From Streptomyces sp. NRRL F-2664 (lineage in GTDB: Bacteria; Actinomycetota; Actinomycetes; Streptomycetales; Streptomycetaceae): a stretch of 7,789 nucleotides of DNA. Position 1 is the first letter of the stretch, and each line of letters opens with the position of its first letter. The notes beneath the pieces are model-generated. The model was not told the origin of the DNA, searched no databases, and worked only from the letters and a program-made list of their open reading frames with translations. The translations under genes were made by a program, and so were the position numbers. Where the stretch lies: positions 1 through 7,789 of the forward strand of contig NZ_JOFX01000119.1 of assembly GCF_000719345.1 (NCBI RefSeq), in the 5' to 3' direction. Of this stretch, positions 1 to 6,488 are shown piece after piece.

Positions 1-291
1 GGGTACCCCATCGCTGCGCGATGGGCAAGCGAACACCCGCGCTGCGCGCGGGTGTTGCGCTCCCGCTCCGCGGGAGCGCTGGTGGGACGCTGCGCGTCCC
101 TCTCAACCCGCGCGCTGCGCGCGCGGGTTGATGCTCCGTTCGCTGCGCTCTCGGAGCTGGTTGGGGCTGCGCCCCACAGTCGGCCTTCCGCTTCGCTCCA
201 GGCCGGCTGTGGCGGGTCCGCTGCGCTCCCCCGCCCGAACGGCCCTTCGGCTGCGCCTTCAGGGCCGTTCGGGCCCGCTGACGCGGGCCCG
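1..291. repeat. Streptomyces-type telomere: array of fold-back palindromes
   Basis: Back-to-back inverted repeats, many closed by a TGC or TCC triloop, fill this stretch. Stems read directly: 7-14/18-25; 32-42/46-56 (11 bp, perfect); 57-66/70-79 (10 bp); 84-90/94-100; 104-115/119-130 (12 bp); 133-138/152-157 with an imperfect inner stem; 162-167/171-176; 175-186/200-211 with one G-T pair; 211-216/230-235; 236-246/261-271 (11 bp); 270-278/283-291. Order, spacing and tips match the archetypal telomeres of Streptomyces linear chromosomes and plasmids, where the single-stranded 3' overhang folds up and is filled in by terminal protein Tpg with its partner Tap. In the archetype as I recall it, GGGTACC follows about ten bases of palindrome I, so the window probably lacks the outermost ~10 nt. 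ORFs crossing this stretch are products of the repeats and are not genes. Confidence 0.92.
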
Positions 292-347
292 GCTGGCTAT
301 AGGGAGGGGCCTCGCGGCCTCTGCAGGTTCTGGGGCTTGACCTCGGG

Positions 348-515
348 TCAGCGTCTGCGGGACCAGGTGTTGCCGATTCCTGCAACGTGCAGGGCCAGTG
401 CGGTCAGCCCCAGGAGCATGACGTTGACTGATGAGAACGTGTGATTGGTGCTGATCTCGGTCGCGTTGATGAGGAACGCGATGAAGAACAGTACTGCCGC
501 GACTATGCCGAGCAT
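348..515 (-). CDS. small predicted membrane protein, 55 aa, closest gene to the telomere
   Basis: A short minus-strand frame begins with ATG (complement of 513-515) and ends at TGA (348-350). The protein starts MLGIVAAVLFFIAFLINATE, a hydrophobic segment of about 16 residues. It has a second hydrophobic stretch at about 32-47 (VMLLGLTALALHVAGI) and a basic tail WSRRR, so a two-helix membrane hairpin is likely. An AGAGAGG sequence sits about 6 nt upstream of the ATG as a ribosome site. It resembles short hypothetical membrane proteins I recall from streptomycetes, but I know no function for it. It reads toward the telomere, in the same orientation as the next two small genes. A TGACC-TCG-GGTCA dyad (338-350) overlaps its stop codon. 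No antisense reading of this stretch looks protein-like, which supports this frame. Confidence 0.7.
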   Translation of the reverse strand: MLGIVAAVLFFIAFLINATEISTNHTFSSVNVMLLGLTALALHVAGIGNTWSRRR

Positions 516-628
516 GACGAGCCTCTCTCATAGGAAGTGAAGTCCGTATGCCCTGCCACCGCCCTCGCAGGCGTGGGTGGTGTCTCCGAAATGGTCTGGC
601 CTGCTCGTGCGGGCAGGCTGGCGGTTCC

Positions 629-922
629 TCACGCGTGGGCATGGCGGGTACTTACCGCCTTGTGCGAGGCGGCGTGATGCGCGGGCCGGCCTGTCGGGGG
701 GACTGGGAGACGCCGCAGGGACAGGGCGGCGGCGGTGAAAAGACCGGTGAAGACGGCCAGGAGAAGAATGGACACCCACATCTGCCGGCTCCCGGGTGCC
801 TGCCAGCCGGTCCAGGCCGCGGAGACCGTCCACAGCAGGACGCCCACCGTGTAGAGGGAGCGGACGCGGTGCAGCTGCCTCACTGCCCGCAGGAACTGGA
901 TGCGTTCGGTTTTCGGTGCCAT
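629..922 (-). CDS. small predicted membrane protein, 97 aa
   Basis: The minus-strand frame from ATG at 922 encodes a basic N-terminus (MAPKTERIQFLRAVRQLHRV) and two hydrophobic helices, about residues 22-40 (SLYTVGVLLWTVSAAW) and 48-68 (MWVSILLLAVFTGLFTAAAL). A polar, His-rich tail of about 28 residues follows. The layout suggests an inner-membrane hairpin protein with both ends in the cytoplasm. The frame stays open to a GTG at 955, but the extra eleven residues (NCAGGGIRPR) look untranslated, so the ATG is preferred. There is no good Shine-Dalgarno at either start; a TATACG box 7 nt upstream of the ATG would fit a leaderless message. No family is recognised. Two plausible membrane helices in one frame make it more credible than the long competing frames across this stretch. 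Confidence 0.6.
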   Translation of the reverse strand: MAPKTERIQFLRAVRQLHRVRSLYTVGVLLWTVSAAWTGWQAPGSRQMWVSILLLAVFTGLFTAAALSLRRLPVPPTGRPAHHAASHKAVSTRHAHA

Positions 923-935
923 GCGGGGCCGTATA
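923..935 (-). promoter_or_regulatory. possible -10 box for a leaderless transcript of the 97-aa gene
   Basis: On the minus strand TATACG (complement of 930-935) lies 7 nt before the ATG at 922, which would place the transcription start at or near the A of the start codon. Leaderless messages are common in actinomycetes, and the gene lacks a clear ribosome site. No convincing -35 hexamer is visible at the expected distance, so this is only a suggestion. Confidence 0.25.
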
Positions 936-1072
936 CCCCCACCCGCGCAGTTCACCGGGAGGGCTTGGTCCGCTTGCCCCGCCTGCCGTCCGGGCGTCCA
1001 CGCTCTCTCGCGGGTGCGGGTCCTCCAGCTGCGCCCGGGGCCACGCGAGTGTTTCCCCTACCCCTTAAGGGC

Positions 1073-1097
1073 CTGACGCGGGCTCCGGCCGCGTCAG
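1073..1097. terminator. GC-rich hairpin, possible terminator
   Basis: CTGACGCG (1073-1080) pairs perfectly with CGCGTCAG (1090-1097) around a 9-nt loop. It lies about 180 nt past the 75-aa gene on the minus strand and about 150 nt upstream of the 97-aa gene, so it could end transcription between them. There is no U-run on either strand, but actinomycete terminators often lack one. A regulatory dyad is the alternative. Confidence 0.35.
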
Positions 1098-1211
1098 AGG
1101 GTTCTGTCGCTGACTCTCCGACCGCGTCTTCAGTTCCCCAGGGCCGCTGCCGCTCGCTGGGCCGAGATGGTGGTGGGGGGCGAGCGTTGCGGCGCGGATT
1201 CTCGGCCTGAT

Positions 1212-1230
1212 CTGCATCACACTGATGCAG
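1212..1230. promoter_or_regulatory. perfect 8-bp inverted repeat, operator-like
   Basis: CTGCATCA-CAC-TGATGCAG is an exact 8-bp dyad with a 3-bp spacer, with half-sites AT-richer than the surrounding DNA. Half-site centres are 11 bp apart, about one helical turn, as expected for a dimeric regulator. It lies 46 nt beyond the stop codon of the 75-aa minus-strand gene, so it could also be a terminator stem, although no U-run follows. No known consensus is recognised. Confidence 0.4.
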
Positions 1231-1275
1231 CATGTAATGTTGGGGGAAACATGGGACCCCCTGTGGGGCATCTGG

Positions 1276-1503
1276 TCATTCGGTCCACGTCCTCCATCGC
1301 ATCCGAGGAGGGTCACACTGCCCGGATTCGACAGCTTCCTCGATGGAATAATTTCCGAAATACACGCAGTCTGCATATACCGGCCGCGTGGCATACCAGT
1401 AGAACGCGATCAGCGAGGCGAGTACTAGGGCGGAGACCGGGTGCCTCCACGTAGGAGGCCCTGAGACGGGGTGAATCATGCCGGTGAGCATACGGTCCGG
1501 CAT
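1276..1503 (-). CDS. small membrane-anchored protein with a two-cysteine tail, 75 aa
   Basis: The ATG at 1503 is preceded by AGGGG with about 6 nt spacing, a reasonable ribosome site. Two later in-frame ATGs, at residues 5 and 9, are possible starts. A single hydrophobic helix at about residues 22-38 (PVSALVLASLIAFYWYA) follows a positively charged N-terminus. A roughly 36-residue polar, acidic part then carries Cys46 and Cys63, which could form a disulfide outside the cell. No family is recognised. The gene is divergent from ttrA with a 218-nt gap, so the two may share a control region. It runs in the same direction as the two small membrane-protein genes nearer the telomere. Confidence 0.6.
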   Translation of the reverse strand: MPDRMLTGMIHPVSGPPTWRHPVSALVLASLIAFYWYATRPVYADCVYFGNYSIEEAVESGQCDPPRMRWRTWTE

Positions 1504-1695
1504 GAAGTGCCCCTAGCCAGGGGGCTGTCCTGTGGAGGAGACCGTGGTCTGCCGCCGCAAAGCCGCCATGAGGCCCCTCGGGCTCCTGCGAGCTGCAGGC
1601 AAGGACAGGAGGGCAGGCCCGCGACGCGATCGACGCATCTGAGTTTTCGGCCGGCCCCTCCAGTAGGCCGCCCCCCGCGGGACAAGAACCGGCTA

Positions 1696-1709
1696 CCTTA
1701 TAGATAAGG
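1696..1709. promoter_or_regulatory. AT-rich dyad just upstream of ttrA, overlapping its leader
   Basis: CCTTAT-AG-ATAAGG is a perfect 6-bp inverted repeat with a 2-bp spacer, 12 nt before the ttrA start codon. It stands out as an AT-rich island in very GC-rich DNA. Its right arm runs into AAGGGGAAGACAGGAA, which contains the purine-rich ribosome site. It could be a repressor operator or an RNA hairpin that masks the ribosome site. It also contains a -10-like TAGATA (1701-1706) that has only a weak GGGACA (1679-1684) as -35 partner. Confidence 0.4.
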
Positions 1710-1721
1710 GGAAGACAGGAA

Positions 1722-4388
1722 ATGTTCGGAGTCCAGCTCAGGGAACACCAGATCATCCAGAAGGTGAGTTTCCGTAGGTGGGCTGGATTTCCTGCAAGAT
1801 CACCTGTCCCCCCGGAGGGGGTACGGGGCACGATCGTGTCCGCGACGGGATCGGGTAAGACAATCACCGCGGCCTCCTGCGCGCTCGAGCACTTCGGAAA
1901 CGGTCGGATCCTCGTGATGGTGCCGACCCTGGACCTGCTGGTGCAGACGGCCGAGGCGTGGCGCCTGGTGGGACACCGGGCCCCGATGGTGGCGGTGTGC
2001 TCGCTCGATAACGACCCCGTCCTGGACTCGCTGGGGGTGCGCACCACCACCAACCCCATCCAGCTCGCCCTGTGGGCCGGGTCCGGGCCGGTGGTCGTAT
2101 TCGCCACGTACGCCTCCCTGGTGGACCGCCAGGACCCGGAAGACCCGACGGGCCGACGGACGGTGCGCGGGCCGCTCGAGGCCGCCCTGGCGGGCGGAGA
2201 GCACCTCTACGGGCAGCGCATGGACGGCTTCGACCTCGCCATCGTGGATGAGGCCCACGGAACCGCCGGTGATCTGGGTCGTCCGTGGGCGGCGATCCAC
2301 GACAACCAGCGGATCCCCGCCGACTTCCGGCTCTACCTGACCGCAACCCCGCGCATCCTCGCCGCTCCGCAGCCTCGCAGGGGCGCAGACCGCCAGGAGG
2401 TGGAGCTCGCGACCATGGCCGACGACCCAGAAGGCACGTACGGCGCGTGGATCGCGGAGCTCGGTCTGAGCGAGGCGATCGAGCGCGGAATCCTTGCGGG
2501 ATTCGAGATCGACGTCCTGGAGATCCGCGACCCCTCCCCCGTCCTCGGGGAGTCGGAGGAAGCGCGGCGCAGCCGGCGCCTGGCACTGCTGCAGACCGCG
2601 CTCCTGGAGCACGCCGCCGCCTGGAACCTCCGCACCGTCATGACGTTCCACCAGAAGGTGGAAGAGGCCGCCGCGTTCGCGGAGAAGCTGCCTCAGACCG
2701 CTGCCGAGCTGTACGTGAACGACGCCTCCGACGCCGACCTCGCCGCCGCCGACAAGCTCCCCGCGTCCTCGATCGACGCGGAGTTCTACGAGCTCGAGGC
2801 CGGCCGCCACGTCCCGCCGGACCGGGTGTGGTCGGCGTGGCTGTGCGGCGACCATACCGTTGCCGAACGGCGCGAGAAGATCCGCCAGTTCGCCAACGGC
2901 ATCAACGCCGCCGGGCACCGGGTCCACCGCGCCTTCCTCGCCAGCGTTCGCGTCCTCGGGGAAGGCGTCGACATCACCGGCGAGCGGGGAGTCGAGGCCG
3001 TCTGCTTCGCCGACACCCGCGGCTCCCAGGTGGAGATCGTCCAGAACATCGGCCGGGCGCTCCGCCTCAACCGCGACGGCAGCACCAAGGTCGCCAGGAT
3101 CATCGTGCCGGTCTTCCTGCAGCCCGGCGAGGACCCCACCGACATGGTCGCCTCCTCCTCGTATGCCGGGCTGGTCGCTGTGCTCCAGGGCCTGCGCTCG
3201 CACGATGAGCGCCTGGTCGAACAGCTCGCCTCCCGCGCCCTCACCAGCGGCAAGCGCAAGGTCCGCATCCGGCGTGACGAGGACGGCCAGATCGTCGGAG
3301 CCGGCGGCGCGGGCGACGACAAGGACCAGGAACACGACGACACGCAGGCCGCCGCCGAAGCGGCCCTGCTGCACTTCTCCAGCCCGCGCGACGCCGCCAC
3401 GATCGCGGCGTTCCTGCGCACCAGGGTCTACCGGCCCGAATCCCTGGTGTGGCTGGAGGGCTACCAGGCCCTGCTCCGCTGGCGGAAGGAAAACGAGATC
3501 ACCGGCCTCTACGCCGTCCCGTATGACGTCGAGGTCGAAGTCGGGGCGACAAAGGCGTTTCCGCTCGGGCGATGGGTGCACCAGCAGCGGAAGGCGCTCC
3601 GGGCCGGGGAGCTGGAGGAACGGCGCAAGACCCTGCTCGACTTGCCGGAGGCCGGGATGGTCTGGGAGCCGGGCGAGGAGGAATGGGAGAACAAGCTCGC
3701 CGCGCTCCGGTCCTGCCGGCGGGCCACCGGCCACCTCGCACCGCGGCAGGACGCCGTGCGGGGCGAGGGCGAGGCGATGGTGCCCATCGGGCAGCACATG
3801 GCCAACCTCCGCCGCAAAGGCGGCCTCGGGAAAGACCCGAAGCGCGCGGCGGAGCGCGCGGCGCAGCTGGCCGCGATCGACCCCGACTGGAACTGCCCCT
3901 GGCCACTCAACTGGCAGCGGCACTACCGCGTCCTCGCGGACCTGGTCGACGCCGACGGCGTCCTGCCCGACATCGCCCCCGGCGTGCTGATGGACGGCGA
4001 CGACATCGGACGGTGGCTCCAGCGGCAGAAACAGCCGGCCACCTGGGCGCTTCTGCTGCCCGAGCAGCAGAAGCGGCTGACCGCACTGGGCGTACACCCC
4101 CACCAGGCCCCGCCTCCCACCCCGGCAGCCGCTCGCGCGACGAAAGGCCCGAGTAAGGCGCAGCAGGCGTTCCAGCGGGGCTTGACGGCCCTCGCGCAGT
4201 GGGTCGAACGGGAAGGCGCCCACCGGCCGATCCCGAGGAGCCACGGGGAGGAGATCACGGTCAACGGCGAGACGGAGCCGGTGACCGTCAAGCTCGGCGT
4301 ATGGGTCTCCAACACGAAATCCAGGAGGGAACGGCTGGACGCCGACCAGCTCGACGCGCTACGACAGCTCGGCACGGAGTGGGCATGA
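1722..4388 (+). CDS. ttrA: telomere-proximal DEAH-box superfamily 2 helicase (TtrA type)
   Basis: This 888-aa protein should be an ATP-driven nucleic-acid helicase or translocase. A Q-motif-like LREHQ is at residues 6-10. Walker A ATGSGKT is at 41-47, DEAH at 176-179, motif III TAT at 207-209, motif V LGEGVDI at 412-418 and motif VI QNIGRALR at 441-448. The C-terminal third holds four helicase-associated repeats at about 577-650, 655-725, 730-790 and 815-888, built on the W...L..W/G..VP..LG.W....R..L pattern. The ATG at 1722 has purine-rich AAGGGGAAGACAGGAA before it, and the Q motif follows at once, so the start is well placed. Helicases of this build sit next to telomeres of Streptomyces chromosomes and linear plasmids. 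ttrA of SLP2 and S. lividans has been linked to conjugal transfer. All motifs are intact, unlike the broken genes downstream. Function at the end itself is inferred from the family and position. Confidence 0.93.
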   Translation: MFGVQLREHQIIQKVSFRRWAGFPARSPVPPEGVRGTIVSATGSGKTITAASCALEHFGNGRILVMVPTLDLLVQTAEAWRLVGHRAPMVAVCSLDNDPVLDSLGVRTTTNPIQLALWAGSGPVVVFATYASLVDRQDPEDPTGRRTVRGPLEAALAGGEHLYGQRMDGFDLAIVDEAHGTAGDLGRPWAAIHDNQRIPADFRLYLTATPRILAAPQPRRGADRQEVELATMADDPEGTYGAWIAELGLSEAIERGILAGFEIDVLEIRDPSPVLGESEEARRSRRLALLQTALLEHAAAWNLRTVMTFHQKVEEAAAFAEKLPQTAAELYVNDASDADLAAADKLPASSIDAEFYELEAGRHVPPDRVWSAWLCGDHTVAERREKIRQFANGINAAGHRVHRAFLASVRVLGEGVDITGERGVEAVCFADTRGSQVEIVQNIGRALRLNRDGSTKVARIIVPVFLQPGEDPTDMVASSSYAGLVAVLQGLRSHDERLVEQLASRALTSGKRKVRIRRDEDGQIVGAGGAGDDKDQEHDDTQAAAEAALLHFSSPRDAATIAAFLRTRVYRPESLVWLEGYQALLRWRKENEITGLYAVPYDVEVEVGATKAFPLGRWVHQQRKALRAGELEERRKTLLDLPEAGMVWEPGEEEWENKLAALRSCRRATGHLAPRQDAVRGEGEAMVPIGQHMANLRRKGGLGKDPKRAAERAAQLAAIDPDWNCPWPLNWQRHYRVLADLVDADGVLPDIAPGVLMDGDDIGRWLQRQKQPATWALLLPEQQKRLTALGVHPHQAPPPTPAAARATKGPSKAQQAFQRGLTALAQWVEREGAHRPIPRSHGEEITVNGETEPVTVKLGVWVSNTKSRRERLDADQLDALRQLGTEWA

Positions 4389-4390
4389 GG

Positions 4391-4434
4391 CGTACCAAAC
4401 GCGTACGAAGTGCGTACCTACCTCGTACAGCCAT
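4391..4434. repeat. four CGTAC repeats at exact 11-bp spacing (iteron-like)
   Basis: CGTAC occurs at 4391, 4402, 4413 and 4424, giving four tandem 11-bp units that begin 3 nt after the ttrA stop codon. The base before each copy is G in three of four (GCGTAC). The remaining six positions of each unit vary. One copy per helical turn puts all four on the same face of the DNA, as in iterons or direct-repeat operators. SARP/OmpR-type activators of Streptomyces also use 11-bp-spaced direct repeats, though with other core sequences. What binds here is unknown; a binding array for a replication, transfer or transposition protein is a guess. Confidence 0.6.
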
Positions 4435-4465
4435 GCCTGCACAGCCCGCATCGTAACCAACTGCG

Positions 4466-5287
4466 GTGAAAAGTTCCCATCCGTTCGGGCACTGTCCCTG
4501 TCCCTGTCGCCGGCCGGCGACGGCGGGTCGGACGCGGTCGCGCTGTTCATGGACAGGGCGACGTCGATGGGCCGGCCGCTGGACCCCTCGCGATCTTCTG
4601 GGAAAAGCACATCAGGTTTGGCTTGAGGCGGCGCAGGACGTCCCCTTTGAGGACTCTTCTGCGGTACGGCCTTTCCCCGTCCGGCCCGGGCGGCGTGTGG
4701 CTCCGGGCTGGTGGTGGTCGTCGACGACCGGGCGGCTGGTGGCGTACGGGTCCGGTGTCATACGGACCGAGCTGATGCTGCTGGACCGGGACCCGGCGGT
4801 GGTGGCGCTGGCCTGCCGGCCGGTGGAGCTGGTGTGGCGTGAGGAAAACAGGGTCGTCGGTCATGCGCCGCAGCTGACGGCCAGGCTTCAGGACGGCAGC
4901 GGCCTGTTGCTCGACTGCGCGGGGCGCAGCGGACCCTCTGCCCGGCTGGCGGCGCGGGCACGGGCTGTGGCAGCTGCCGCCAAGACGGTGGGCTGGTCCT
5001 ACCGGCTCGCGGGGCCGCCGGATCCGGTGCTGGTGGCCAATGTGCGGTAGCTGGCCGGTTACCGGCATCCCCGGTACGCCGCAGAGCCGTGGACGCCAGC
5101 TCTGATGAGAGCGCTCAGCAGTCCGCGGCCGGCGGTGGAGGCTGTGCGGGACCTGGGTGACCCGATCGCCGCATGGCCCGCAGTCTTACCCGCGCTGTGG
5201 AGGGGTGTGCTGCAGGTACGGCTGGACGAACCACTGCACGAGCGTGCCGTTGTCTCGGTCGCACGGCAGGAGGCAGGAGCGGCATGA
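4466..5287 (+). pseudogene. TnsA-like heteromeric transposase endonuclease subunit, broken
   Basis: The product would be the 5'-cutting partner in a Tn7-like two-protein transposase. Family-typical segments include DLLGKAHQVWLE, VRPFPVRPGRRVAPGWWWS, MLLDRDPAVVALA, RPVELVWRE, GSGLLLDCAG and GWSYRLAGPPDPVLVANVR. The Asp in LLLDC probably corresponds to a catalytic Asp of the restriction-enzyme-like fold. An in-frame TAG (5048-5050) then interrupts; the same frame resumes as LAGYRHPRYAAEPW and DLGDPIAAWPAVLPALWRG up to the TGA at 5285-5287. The amber most likely replaces a Trp codon (TGG to TAG). The N-terminal part (SPAGDGGSDAVALFMD, 4507-4554) is in another frame, so a one-base shift lies near 4576-4592. 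The GTG at 4466 therefore opens a mostly wrong frame and the true start is uncertain. The gene overlaps the TnsB-like gene by ATGA, the coupling expected in an ancestral operon. Confidence 0.8.
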
Positions 5288-6120
5288 GGCAGGCGGTTGT
5301 CGAAGTCGGGGCGCGCCTTCGCTACGACGGACGGGTATGGAGGGTCGCCGTGCTGGAAGGTCCCCGGGCCACGCTGCCGACCGACAAGGGCACTTCAGCG
5401 GTGGTGCTGCTGCCCTACCTGTTCGCCGATCCATCCTTCGGCGTGGAAGGCACGGGCCGGCGCCGGGGGAAGGTACCGCCGCTCGGGATGCTGGAGGCCT
5501 GCCGGAACAGGTGCGCGAGCGGGCTCTGGCGTGGCAGCGGCATATGCGGGAGGCGGAGACCGGCTTTCCTGACACGGATGGTCAAGGCCCCCCGCGTGAG
5601 CAGTTCAATCCGGCCACGCGGAGCGTGGCGCAGCGGGAGCGGGCGAAGGCGGAGGAGTTGAGGGCGCCGGGCTGGGCTGCGAGTGCGGCCACGGTGCGAC
5701 GGATACGGGCGCGCCACCGCAGCGAGGGCTTGTGGGGACTGGCGGACGGCCGGGCGGTGCGGGAGCGGTCGGCGGTGGGGCGGACCGATGAGCGGGTGGT
5801 CGCGGCCGTCAGGAAGGTGCTGCAGGGGCAGCGGGAGCAGTCGACGAGCGTGGCTGCGCCGCCAGGTGGGGTGGTTGCTGGAGGAGGAGTACAGCACCGG
5901 GGCGGTAGCCCTCCCGCCGGCGTCGACATCCAACCGGTTAGTGCACCCGGCGGCCGACGGGCAGGGCCTTGCCGGATCGGCAGCGCAGCGGCGGTGGCAT
6001 GCGTCGCAGCCGGCAGTTCCAGCCGCGCCGCTCACCGGGCGGTCGCCAGCCAGGGCGGCCGCGGGGGCGTCGGCGCTCGCCGGCTACATACTCAACCGCG
6101 TTGCCACCACCCGACGGTAG
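5284..6120 (+). pseudogene. TnsB-like (Mu/DDE-type) transposase, frameshifted and truncated
   Basis: An ATG overlapping the TnsA-like stop opens MRQAVVEVGARLRYDGRVWR, followed by LPYLFADPSF: the N-terminal domain of Streptomyces TnsB-like transposases. At about 5491-5500 coding moves to another frame (LPEQVRERALAWQRHMREAE, then TVRRIRARHRSEGLWGLADG and TDERVVAAV), a helix-turn-helix DNA-binding part. At about 5841-5860 it moves again to LRRQVGWLLEEEYSTGAVAL, PPASTSNRLVH and AAQRRWHASQPAVP. Recognisable similarity ends near 6021; the frame stops at 6118-6120. The DDE catalytic domain, which should follow, is absent, and no TnsC- or TniQ-like partner is visible, so the element is dead. Two opposite-phase shifts, the lost core and the stop in its partner argue against sequencing error alone. 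The similarity call is from memory of the family. Confidence 0.75.
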
Positions 6121-6122
6121 GG

Positions 6123-6330
6123 AGGCCCCGGCTCGGAGGACCGGCTCCTCGCGGACGGCCCAGCCGGCGTATTGACAACTCGGCTCGAGCGTCTCGTCGA
6201 GCAGCTCGCCCTCATCGTCCCAGCACACGACGGCGGGGTCGGCGGCATCCTCATCCTCCCGGTACCGGGGCCCCAGCGTATGCCCGGGCGGCGGCTTCGC
6301 CCAAGCCCCCTGAAGATCAGCGTTCCGTCA
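6123..6330 (-). pseudogene. second minus-strand coding shard, acidic hypothetical protein
   Basis: A third minus-strand frame reads ADLQGAWAKPPPGHTLGPRY, then REDEDAADPAVVCWDDEGEL, LDETLEPSCQYAGWAVREEP and VLRAG. The acidic, compositionally ordinary protein contrasts with the Arg/Pro-rich output of the other frames. It has a stop just upstream (complement of about 6329-6331) and no ATG or GTG near the beginning; the first in-frame GTG is at 6228, in the middle. It is therefore either a 5'-broken gene or the continuation of the preceding shard after another frameshift. The frame stays open beyond 6123 to 5938, but the translation there turns Arg/Pro-rich over the TnsB remnant. No family is recognised. 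Confidence 0.35.
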
Positions 6331-6488
6331 CATGGGCGAGGACGAAATGCCGGGACCGCTGCAAGCTTGGCGGCCTGGCGCTGTCGCGCTGCCGCGCCGG
6401 ACTGCACCGACCAGGTGATCTCCCGCCCGACCGTCCGTGCGGTCACGCAGAACAGGCAATGGCACAACCATTCTGTGACGGTGATCAC
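6317..6488 (-). pseudogene. shard of a small Cys-containing hypothetical gene
   Basis: Reading the minus strand from a GTG at 6488, one frame gives MITVTEWLCHCLFCVTARTV, continuing EITWSVQSG and ARQRQAAKLAA. A C-H-C-x2-C cluster suggests a small metal-binding or disulfide module. After AAKL the natural-looking sequence moves to another frame, ending RHFVLAHVTER and a TGA at 6317-6319. A one-base change inside this stretch would join the two parts into a protein of about 55 residues. I do not recognise a named family. The opposite strand here gives no better protein. The start overlaps, in antisense, the region where the glycine-rich gene might begin. Confidence 0.4.

Larger units (their letters stand above)
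923..1275. other. intergenic stretch without a convincing gene; holds a hairpin and a dyad
   Basis: Frames on both strands here translate to Pro/Arg/Gly-rich sequence with no hydrophobic pattern, motif or ribosome site, so I call no gene. The structured parts are a strong hairpin at 1073-1097 and a perfect 8-bp dyad at 1212-1230, listed separately. Confidence 0.5.

Noticed and set aside
1..291. CRISPR array or multiple terminators
   Set aside because: The repeats are palindromes of differing sequence with no constant repeat-spacer pattern; the telomere explanation fits fully.
52..444. 130-aa and 70-aa plus-strand ORFs over the first 440 bases
   Set aside because: They translate the telomeric palindromes into repetitive Arg/Ser/Ala sequence with no ribosome site or domain.
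548..1210. 220-aa plus-strand ORF
   Set aside because: Gly/Pro/Arg-rich translation without motifs; it is antisense to the 97-aa gene, which has two sensible membrane helices.
1313..2107. 264-aa minus-strand ORF crossing the ttrA start
   Set aside because: No recognisable motif; it overlaps the 75-aa membrane-protein gene in another frame and the ttrA helicase core in antisense.
1800..4244. 814-aa minus-strand ORF
   Set aside because: It lies antisense to ttrA, whose complete helicase motif set proves the plus frame. Long antisense frames are a normal result of very high GC at third codon positions.
4385..4456. 23-aa ORF starting by ATGA overlap at the ttrA stop
   Set aside because: The overlap is tempting, but the peptide is mostly the translation of the CGTAC repeats and shows no protein character.
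4492..4508. CTGTCC repeated two and a half times
   Set aside because: Too short and simple to call a functional repeat; probably slippage in the decaying 5' end of the TnsA-like gene.
4547..5068. 173-aa minus-strand ORF
   Set aside because: Antisense shadow of the TnsA-like pseudogene, which has strong family-type sequence on the plus strand.
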